The translations under genes were made by a program, and so were the position numbers. 64,000 bases of DNA from Symsagittifera roscoffensis (lineage: Eukaryota; Xenacoelomorpha; Acoela; Convolutidae), in assembly GCF_963678635.1 (NCBI RefSeq), contig NC_087063.1, positions 54,327,074 to 54,391,073 on the forward strand, in the 5' to 3' direction. Shown piece by piece: positions 57,601-64,000 of this stretch. The notes under the pieces are model-generated. The model was not told the origin of the DNA. It worked only from the letters and a program-made list of their open reading frames with translations, and did not search any database. Numbering within the stretch: the first letter of the stretch is position 1; the number at the start of each line of letters is the position of its first letter.

Positions 57601-60600
57601 ATCAGAATTGCCGGCGGCATGGGCTGACATATCTCATGCACTGAGGGGCTTTTACGGACTGGCCGACGTCCTGATTGTATTGGATGAGGTACTCTTGCTA
57701 GAGATATCGAACTTTGCTAGACAACTCAAGTTCAGCCCAGTCATCGGGGACGACCACCCGGCGATAAACCAGTTGACGGCCAGCCTGTGGTTCCGGAGTA
57801 TGGATGTGAAAGTCGCAAATTCCACCAGCAGGACTAGAGGTCCCAGCAACGAGAGAAGAAATGTGGTCGAGACGGAGAAACAGTTAGAATCGATGAAATA
57901 TCGCTTGACTCAAGAGAATGGCTGGTGGCCATTCCTGACACCAAGGCTGGAGAACGTCACGAATAAGACGAGGGAGGAAGCACCACTCCTCGTGAAACAA
58001 ATCTGGAGTTTTCTAGAGAAGCAACTGGAGCTAGCTGAAACGAGAGACATGACGGTGGTTAGATTTGTCTCGGCCGCCAATGAAGTGACGATTGGAGGAT
58101 TTTGGAGAGAGCACGCCAACGGCGAATTGAAGACTAGGAGAGATTACGAGATTCTCAAGTTCTTGAGTCCTTGCTGGGAGAGAGAATTCTTGGCAGGAGT
58201 GTTCGGCACCACGGCGACTATCTTCGGAGCCTTCGTACAGGAGATACTGGGCATGTCCATCAGCCTGCTCTTGGCCCTGTATTTGGTTTACCCCAGATAC
58301 TTGTTCAACATGGGCCCAGCATACATGTTTAGTCGAGGAGTGGAGACACTTCGAGTTGATGGGTATCTGGCACTAGTACTCTTGACCCATGGGGAATTGG
58401 TATCGTTTCATCGGTTAATGGAATATGGAGAACCTCTGTCTATGGGGAGAGTCCACACGAGCATTGAAACCAGCTCCTACAAGTGTGCCGCAGGGTTGAA
58501 GACACTGCTGGTGCAATACCTCATGATGCAGAATCGATACATGACGGGTGAAGATGAGAACCCAACCTCGAGAGAAGAATGGGAGAAGGCGAACAGAGGG
58601 ATGCCTCTGTTGACGGACCTGTGCCTGGCAATGAGGTCGGACCCAATGGGGATAATCCGGGGTCTAGAGGAGGTGGTGACCTGCATCTATGGTCCAGCAG
58701 TGACGTACGCGTTTCCAGATCCCCTGGTGATAACGTATCGTCACTCGGTGACGCACTTGAGTCTCATCAGCGTACTGGATGGTACAGCGCTGAATTGGTG
58801 TCAGCAGGAGGTGCTCAGGGCGCGTATGAGCAACACGGTACTTTTCGGAAAAGTGAAAGATGCCGAGATGATGGTGTGCAACTTCAGGGGACAAATGCAA
58901 TGTAGAATGGGAGGCAAGCGAGAGGGCCCCATTGAAATGTATCCAAAGTTTTGGAACCTAAACCCATTGACGGCCAACGGACGAGAAGTCTTGAGAATCC
59001 CCGCCTGGAAGGAGTGCTTTGCACTAGTCAAGAGGGAGCTGGAGGCCATAATGGAGAAAGAAATCCTACCAGCCACCATGCCTGAGTTCCCGACAGTCAG
59101 GAGGATGACCTTGGGAATGAATAGTCCCTTGGTGGTTCCCTCCATAATGGCGAAGATGATGACGGAGGAAACGCAGAGGCATTTCACGGATGGCTGGGAT
59201 CCCCTGTTCATCGGCTACACGGCGGCAGTCTACTTCCACACCAGCGAGAGGAAGGTAAATTCGTGGACGACGCAAGCGAAAAAGAGTAGAGGTTCGCAGC
59301 CCCCTGGATATGAGGTGCGGAAAGTCTTGAGGACTCTTGAGAAGGAAGGACTTGAGAATATGCTACCCATATGGGATGATGGCAGGATGATCGTGATGGA
59401 GGGACACGTCGCATTGGTGGACGAAATGAAATTTGCCACGAGAAAATACAAGGCACCCTATGGCTTGGAACAAGTAGAAGTGACACAGGAGGGAACAGAA
59501 CTAGATGCAGCAGGTCAACTGCATGTAGCCCTGACGGAATATAAAAAGCTGGATCCTACGACACCGTCACCACTGTCTGTAGACACGCCTGGAGACAAGA
59601 GGAGTGGACCCGTTGAGGATCGATTCAAAAGAATTCTCGAGAGAAGAAGAAATGAATCAGAGGAAGAGAGTATGGATGAAACTCTCAGTGAAGCTGGAGA
59701 AGACATGGAGGTGGGGAATACACCTGAACCAGGGCCATCAGGGGAGGAACTCACCACTCAAGAGCTGTTGAAAGACTTGAGCGAAGAGAATTGGGCAGAT
59801 ACTGCCACACCACCTCTGAACCCGTCCCCGCGGAAGAACCTAGAGTTGCCATTGGCAGGTGAGACCTTCAATATGGGGATGTTACTCTTGAGCTCGGAGG
59901 AAAGGGAGAAGAACACGTTCGAAGGGAACAGGGATATATTCTTGGGATCTCTCGAGGATGACGCTTGGCAGGAATTCCTGGGGGAATTCAATCGAGAAGT
60001 GGGCAGCGAGACGACGCTGGACAAGTTCAAGAAGGAACTGTGGGACGCAGTAGTGAGATTCGGGGAACCGCTCCTGATAGGAACGGGCCTGGATGAGAAA
60101 GCAAGAAAAGAGCTGCTGAACAAGCTAGTGGAGCTGAGGAACGCACGATCGAAGACTAGAAAAGAGAAATGTGAGGACAGCTCTACTCTGAAACAAAAAA
60201 CTGTGGATAAAATGGTTGATGATATAAAAAGGGATAAGGTTGGGACTAGTAATATGATTAAGAGTACTAATATCCTTAAGGCTCGAGCAGGGGGGAGGCA
60301 AGAGTTGGAAGGAGTGGATGGAGAGGTCGAATCAATGATGATAGCCACAACACCCTCGAGCAGAGATGTGAAGACTCGCAAGAGGAAGCGAGAAGTGGAA
60401 GGATGGGGTAGTCCTTCAGTGGATGCTGTTTCGGAAGGAAACTTGAGAGAGACGGCGCCCATCGTTTTGGCCCGATGCAAGACGGCGGCATACAAGAACA
60501 GCTCGGAGCTCAGGAAACCACTTGAAGTAGAAAAGGAAATAGAGGTTTCCACCAGTTCGACGTCAGAAGAAGACTTCAAGCCTCAGAAGGTAAACGTGAA

Positions 60601-63496
60601 GAGAGGTTCAACGAACGGACAGGTAGGGGAAGTGGAGATCGGCAAAGAATGGATCTCGAAGGCACATCAGGACATGGGCAAACAAGTGACGAGTGATCCA
60701 TTGGAGAGGAACAAGACGAGGAACACTTCCCGGACGTGGTGGGTGGCCCTCGAAACATTGAAGGAAATGGAGGACTGCTTGAAGAAGTTGGACAGTGGAA
60801 TAGCTCGCAGGCGACGCAATTGGGCCACCCAGCAAAAAGCCGAGGTTAATAAGATAGAGATGGCAAGTCATCTGAAGAGGTCCTGGCAGAGTTTGTTGAA
60901 GGATCATTTTGAAGAGGCGATGAGAACATCCTCATCAGCACCGCCACTAATGGCGAATCCCTTCGTTAGAACTGCGGGACAATTAATGTTCACCTGGAGT
61001 CTGGTGGGAATAGAGTTGGAGACATTGACCTCGTATGACAGGCTGAAGTTGGGAAGCAAGAAGCTAGAGGTGTATCAGGCACTGATGCAACACGTGGCCA
61101 GGGACAATTCAGGCTTGAGCCTGGCTAGAAGAAAAGATGCCACATGTTTCTTGAGATGGATAATGTCAATGATGTCTGATAGCACCATCCTGGCATGCCA
61201 CCAGAGAGCAAGTGGAAGTAAATCCATGGAGAAAAGAGTCTCAACGATCATCTTGAACGTATATCAGAGTACAGGAATAGAGAAAGAAGATGGTTCCAGA
61301 CTATCCTTAGAGAACCATCGGAAGCTGGACGAGGTACGGAGGTTCTCTAATAAGAAGTTCGAGGAAGAACATGATGTTCACCGTAACCTGGCCTCGTCAG
61401 AACAGTACTCGAGACTCAGTGAGAAGGGGGAATACCAACATGTGTCTGGAGTGATGGGAATGGCCTACAATCCCTTCTTAGACTCGGAAGCTGGAGGAGC
61501 CCACAGAAACCATGAGGTAGCGGAGCTACTGAAGTTTTGGACAGAAAAAATAATGGAGATAGACGCGGTGGAGAAAGAGGGGCCGAGCCTGGGCCTGATT
61601 CTTGAGAAAACACCAGAGGTGATAAGCATACCGCGCTCAAACAAGAGAGTTGAAGTGAACATGGGCGGTGGAAATGGCTTGTTAACCACGAACTTGGGAG
61701 TGATATGGAAGCTACTAAGACCCTCCTGGTGTCCACATCCCCATGCAAGTCTAATCGAGGAAACCACAGAGCGAGTGAGGTTAGCACCAACGGAAGATGA
61801 AGATCTGGCGAAGTTGAGTGTGCTACATAAGCTAATCACGCCCCAGATGCAAGAGCCAAGCGAAAGGACGAGCGACCCCGGGTCAGTGAAGAAATTGGAG
61901 CCGGGTAGCTGTCTGGATTCGACGTGTGGGAACGGAGAGCACATCTGCGATGGACGGTCATGCGTCAGAATACTGTCGTTTCAAAAAGAAGACCTGGTCA
62001 CTTGGTTCGAAGACATCACAGAAAGGGAGAAAAGTGAAGTGCAAATAATAGCGGAATGTTACGCGAGAACCACGGTGAATATAGCGACAGCTCTCGGATT
62101 CTTCTCGAGAATGTGTGGTCTGCAGGCACTGGAGAGACTGGAGTCTGAACATCAATTAGTGACGGCGTTGAGCGTGGAATCATGGCCCGGGGTGTTGCAG
62201 GTGACTCAAAAACACATCCGGAGCTGGAAGGTTGGTCTTGAGGCGGAAATGGGATTTCCCATGAGCGAAGCTTATGGCTTGCCATTGAACGCGAAATCGC
62301 TGATAGGGTCAATGATGGCCAACTTGTGCGGAAGTCACTACCCGCTACACATGGCGATGGTGGAAGTGTCCAGCCAGAGAATACTGGTGGACAAGGCCTT
62401 CTCAGTGCCCAAGTGCGTGAGGTTGGCTCGGATGTCGCATCACTCGCACAAGTTGTTGAGAAAAATCAAAGGGACAGTACCAAAAGAACTGAGAGATGAC
62501 TTAAGCGAAATCTGGGGAGAAGATCTTCTGAAGTTGGAAAGAGAAAACACAAGCGATCACGAGAGACAAAACGTGATCGGGAAACCTGTGGGAAGTACTC
62601 CGAACCTGGAAGACAACGACACGATGCACGAGAAAATGATGGAGCTTGAGCCTCTCTTGGAAGCCTCAGGGGAGCGTAATCTCAGGAGCATTGAGATCTC
62701 TCATGGGGAATGCCCATGCCACTGTTTGGCACAAACGGTGTGGTATCCAGATCACAAGAACCTTTGCCTGGTGTGGGATGTGGAAGAGATTCGGTCGATC
62801 GGACTACCGGATCACCGGCAGAAGGTGACGCTCTTAGTAGTGAGTACGATGTTAGCTCTGAGATGGATAGAAGAGAATATAACGAAGTATCGGGAGGCGA
62901 CGACGCCAACGGCTGAGTCAATATACGCGATAGACTACAGCAGGAGACTCGAGTTGTTTGAGACTGCGTGCAAAGTATTCGCCATACCGACGGAAGTCAG
63001 GTACGTATGGAGTCGCTTGAGGTACTTTCCATGGTTTCGGGCGACACTGACGTCTTGGTTGTACATGACAACGAAAGATCACATGAGAAAACATCAAAAA
63101 GAGTATCGACAGTTCCAGGCCGAGATTGGGCCGGAAGCTTTCAAGAGACCCCTGCTAACCCATCGTAATGCGATCACGACGGGATGGAAAAGAGTGGGTA
63201 AGATGTCTAGAGACAATACCAAAGCGAGGGAGTCGATACTAGAGGAAGACCTGGCGAAGAACGTGAGCTTGAGACTGCACAACTCCTTTTGCTTGAACCG
63301 AGAAGCTAGGGTGAAGGCACTACCCAACCAAGCAAAGAGATTGCAGGAGCAGAGAGAATGGATGCGATCCTATGAACAGCTGAAGGCTTGGGAGGAGATT
63401 GTGATTAGTTCCGATGATGAAGAGGAACTGTTGAGACAGTTTGCCGCATCTAGCACTTCAGGATGCAGTACCTCCAAGGCGAAGAGCACGAGATGA
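54617..63496 (+). CDS. ORF2 protein: giant SGNH-hydrolase-containing protein (copy 3, intact, 2960 aa)
   Basis: Start ATG is in good context (CAAAAATGG). Regions by residue: N-terminus without signal peptide; coiled coil about 146-234; SGNH hydrolase about 405-585 with Gly-Asp-Ser417, GTND 464-467, and Asp560/His563 in DGIH, the full serine-esterase/lipase motif set; second SGNH-like domain about 830-1040 with GSD at 841 and AGMNDHLH at 890-897, lacking an evident catalytic His block; hydrophobic stretch about 1195-1230; acidic linker about 1690-1800; basic low-complexity about 1850-2060; C-x4-C-x4-H-x-C-x4-C at 2432-2449; PCHC near 2698; acidic Ser-rich tail. It sits where env would be, but no fusion peptide, clear ectodomain or terminal anchor is visible. 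The substrate is unknown. SGNH enzymes deacylate lipids, sugars or proteins. It is not a recognised named gene. Confidence 0.9.
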   Translation: MADRFWNSVPAALKKPTLDELYRRLRDLDYTQIDERMAVMLNAILQLEDQGECRESATEAVLMVGYTTEGISNREQTRWLSWNADGGVRGFDLARNPGLSNNTEHGAGEFPLPTRPTARSTGQSSSKVPSMSRAQQTTEAYPDLGVLKKELEKALKERNKANLDRDQAKLDREKLQLERDQAVDERDQTSKLLEMLRAEHQQELRVRENVANRDQLKSELERIEQRQRELDAQKGARSNERVVTSSRPESRMEVDEAPRARGRFNLDREAREHMSEGLEVWIPNDVTPSLRNLETQPVRPLMDVVLPGYTPTSTSSGSQVSGASSRLKELGEKLQQQSRERSTRPELPPTWREQPVRNVVIASYKKNTEGNYHRHNRLDWSAEQGARRDCFHDAAWVEYLAPPRVSEGAVHLIIGDSLVRVLTQIRSHWQTGVLSFAGAATPQMLATLDMLGMTKVYTVTLMVGTNDVSRGEARKVARLCDKMSCLLEELRIQMDPILLTVCTVPYNMMFDQHALEMNQKVRSLNKMIRDIHRKSVLPLRLLDIAERMEKKGFPEDTSKDGIHFDRPRGAEWLNDVFQEHINTLEADLLETAQFTLGPPPNPPFLASRALAGRLGARVDTRDSSRSNQTRLQSATPMESEEVESSTPPGSAMSSVVVADGRREKKSMETARLRYPEKVKELDLESLECRRELAETLGIERVSHEDLNRHHCIDWLKAHEAHFSRAKLMETTDLTGIPTKTIMGPINYRPLKLLGGPGLITEPPKHRTGIARIRLATPAQLKVVDKLLNPGGMELPDAAYEGPKLAEDPRYGKPCGGTQLAKTLAVYDRADPAAARVVIVAGSDFEGTSPKLFWPETPVYSLPGAELNQMLTLVVAIKSEMPCEPELLMFAGMNDHLHAMGLLEQLKGKEIPTSKKIWEAIQALFAAMNEVQENVASRFGSKTKVVFTTSPGYANMPPALQFVYAVLILIAEGSEWRILMAAPNRELEPLNLRLYKSELPAAWADISHALRGFYGLADVLIVLDEVLLLEISNFARQLKFSPVIGDDHPAINQLTASLWFRSMDVKVANSTSRTRGPSNERRNVVETEKQLESMKYRLTQENGWWPFLTPRLENVTNKTREEAPLLVKQIWSFLEKQLELAETRDMTVVRFVSAANEVTIGGFWREHANGELKTRRDYEILKFLSPCWEREFLAGVFGTTATIFGAFVQEILGMSISLLLALYLVYPRYLFNMGPAYMFSRGVETLRVDGYLALVLLTHGELVSFHRLMEYGEPLSMGRVHTSIETSSYKCAAGLKTLLVQYLMMQNRYMTGEDENPTSREEWEKANRGMPLLTDLCLAMRSDPMGIIRGLEEVVTCIYGPAVTYAFPDPLVITYRHSVTHLSLISVLDGTALNWCQQEVLRARMSNTVLFGKVKDAEMMVCNFRGQMQCRMGGKREGPIEMYPKFWNLNPLTANGREVLRIPAWKECFALVKRELEAIMEKEILPATMPEFPTVRRMTLGMNSPLVVPSIMAKMMTEETQRHFTDGWDPLFIGYTAAVYFHTSERKVNSWTTQAKKSRGSQPPGYEVRKVLRTLEKEGLENMLPIWDDGRMIVMEGHVALVDEMKFATRKYKAPYGLEQVEVTQEGTELDAAGQLHVALTEYKKLDPTTPSPLSVDTPGDKRSGPVEDRFKRILERRRNESEEESMDETLSEAGEDMEVGNTPEPGPSGEELTTQELLKDLSEENWADTATPPLNPSPRKNLELPLAGETFNMGMLLLSSEEREKNTFEGNRDIFLGSLEDDAWQEFLGEFNREVGSETTLDKFKKELWDAVVRFGEPLLIGTGLDEKARKELLNKLVELRNARSKTRKEKCEDSSTLKQKTVDKMVDDIKRDKVGTSNMIKSTNILKARAGGRQELEGVDGEVESMMIATTPSSRDVKTRKRKREVEGWGSPSVDAVSEGNLRETAPIVLARCKTAAYKNSSELRKPLEVEKEIEVSTSSTSEEDFKPQKVNVKRGSTNGQVGEVEIGKEWISKAHQDMGKQVTSDPLERNKTRNTSRTWWVALETLKEMEDCLKKLDSGIARRRRNWATQQKAEVNKIEMASHLKRSWQSLLKDHFEEAMRTSSSAPPLMANPFVRTAGQLMFTWSLVGIELETLTSYDRLKLGSKKLEVYQALMQHVARDNSGLSLARRKDATCFLRWIMSMMSDSTILACHQRASGSKSMEKRVSTIILNVYQSTGIEKEDGSRLSLENHRKLDEVRRFSNKKFEEEHDVHRNLASSEQYSRLSEKGEYQHVSGVMGMAYNPFLDSEAGGAHRNHEVAELLKFWTEKIMEIDAVEKEGPSLGLILEKTPEVISIPRSNKRVEVNMGGGNGLLTTNLGVIWKLLRPSWCPHPHASLIEETTERVRLAPTEDEDLAKLSVLHKLITPQMQEPSERTSDPGSVKKLEPGSCLDSTCGNGEHICDGRSCVRILSFQKEDLVTWFEDITEREKSEVQIIAECYARTTVNIATALGFFSRMCGLQALERLESEHQLVTALSVESWPGVLQVTQKHIRSWKVGLEAEMGFPMSEAYGLPLNAKSLIGSMMANLCGSHYPLHMAMVEVSSQRILVDKAFSVPKCVRLARMSHHSHKLLRKIKGTVPKELRDDLSEIWGEDLLKLERENTSDHERQNVIGKPVGSTPNLEDNDTMHEKMMELEPLLEASGERNLRSIEISHGECPCHCLAQTVWYPDHKNLCLVWDVEEIRSIGLPDHRQKVTLLVVSTMLALRWIEENITKYREATTPTAESIYAIDYSRRLELFETACKVFAIPTEVRYVWSRLRYFPWFRATLTSWLYMTTKDHMRKHQKEYRQFQAEIGPEAFKRPLLTHRNAITTGWKRVGKMSRDNTKARESILEEDLAKNVSLRLHNSFCLNREARVKALPNQAKRLQEQREWMRSYEQLKAWEEIVISSDDEEELLRQFAASSTSGCSTSKAKSTR

Positions 63497-63926
63497 ATGG
63501 TCAAATCGGATGGATCTTGAGTCTTGAGAGGGAAGGGGGGCTTGAGCGTGGATCCGAGTGAAACTTGGATTCACGAAAAAGAAATTTTAACAAAGCAAAT
63601 ATTGTTACTAATATACTATATTTATTATATAAATCGAAATGCTGCATGACAATTTCCTGATTGAATAGGACAAAAGAGATTTTAAAATGATTGGCTTGAA
63701 AAGCGAAAATTCAAGGGTGCAGGTGTATGCAGATTTTGGTTGCTGTTTAGCAATAGTGTGAAAATTTTAAATGGCTGTGAATTTTGGGGTGTAGATAAGC
63801 TTAAATCTGCTGCAAACTTCTGTAAATGACCACTGGCACTGTATCTTGAGCAACACTCGGTTTTTCTGGGACTCACTGGCAGAAGACAGCGCGCGATGAG
63901 GACATCGATCTCGAGTCCGGGGAGTA
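63497..63926 (+). other. 3' UTR and priming motif of copy 3
   Basis: 430 bp, almost identical to 39376-39805. GTCCGGGGAG at 63915-63924 plus TA abuts the LTR. Confidence 0.8.
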
Positions 63927-64000
63927 TGTGCCAGTCGGTCATATTTGGAAGTTTGACCTTGAGAGGAGCAAAAAACACTTGATTTTGGAGGGAAATTTAA
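63927..64000 (+). repeat. 3' LTR of copy 3 (first 74 bp, cut by the window)
   Basis: Identical to 41814-41887, including the GAGGAGC and GGAGGGAAATTT variants absent from copy 2, so it pairs with the copy 3 5' LTR. Confidence 0.93.

Larger units (their letters stand above)
41814..64000 (+). mobile_element. Giant Ty3/Gypsy-type LTR retrotransposon, copy 3 (3' LTR cut by the window)
   Basis: Same layout as copy 2 and very similar to it, except for a diverged U3, part of the leader and a gag N-terminal block. Its 5' LTR and the visible 74 bp of its 3' LTR are identical to each other and differ from copy 2, which argues for separate, recent insertion rather than segmental duplication of copy 2. 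Expected full length is about 23 kb. ORF1 has two lesions; ORF2 is intact. Confidence 0.95.

Noticed and set aside
18509-64000. Copies 2 and 3 as a simple segmental duplication
   Set aside because: The copies have different U3 variants that match their own LTR partners, and different flanks, so independent insertions fit better.

Overview
The window is almost entirely retrotransposon. It holds three head-to-tail copies of one lineage of unusually large Ty3/Gypsy-type (Metaviridae) LTR elements, all on the + strand, plus about 1.1 kb of broken LTR debris between copies 2 and 3. I see no cellular gene. The host is a eukaryote and most likely a nematode, possibly Caenorhabditis. The grounds are TTTTCAG-type 3' splice sites ahead of both element ORFs, an LTR splice donor and AATAAA signals; the genus is a guess.

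Copy 1 (1-18457, left end outside the window) is a diverged, decayed relative. Its Gag-Pol has three in-frame stops and two 1-bp frameshifts, and its second ORF has one stop. Copy 2 (18509-40724, 22.2 kb, both LTRs present) inserted at the end of copy 1's 3' LTR. Its Gag-Pol ORF is intact (2935 aa) but its second ORF is broken by three deletions. Copy 3 (41814 to beyond 64000) is nearly identical to copy 2 over most of its length. Its Gag-Pol has one stop and one frameshift, while its second ORF is intact (2960 aa). Copies 2 and 3 therefore carry complementary intact ORFs.

Each element reads: LTR of about 920 bp (TGTG...TTACA); a candidate primer-binding site resembling the complement of tRNA-Asn, 11 nt inside the LTR; a 2.5-kb non-coding leader with a 70-bp tandem repeat, G-runs and a minisatellite built on CTTGGGACA; ORF1; a spacer of about 0.4-0.5 kb with a splice acceptor; ORF2; a 0.4-0.8 kb 3' UTR; a polypurine-type motif GTCCGGGGAG; LTR. 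ORF1 is one continuous frame with coiled coil, Gag, two CCHC knuckles, aspartic protease, reverse transcriptase (YVDD), RNase H, an acidic spacer of about 400 residues, integrase (DD35E), GPY/F module and a C-terminal extension ending in what reads as a macrodomain. ORF2, in the position of a retroviral env, has a coiled coil, an SGNH-hydrolase domain with the full GDS / GTND / DGIH set, a second degenerate SGNH-like domain and a Cys/His motif near the C-terminus. It has no signal peptide.

The main leads are the macrodomain and SGNH enzymes, a 40-nt block unchanged at nucleotide level between diverged copies and containing a copy of the 3' priming motif, retrovirus-like splice signals, and mosaic blocks (gag N-terminus, U3, part of the leader) that look like recombination between element variants. 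Identities and alignments were read by eye; no database search was possible.
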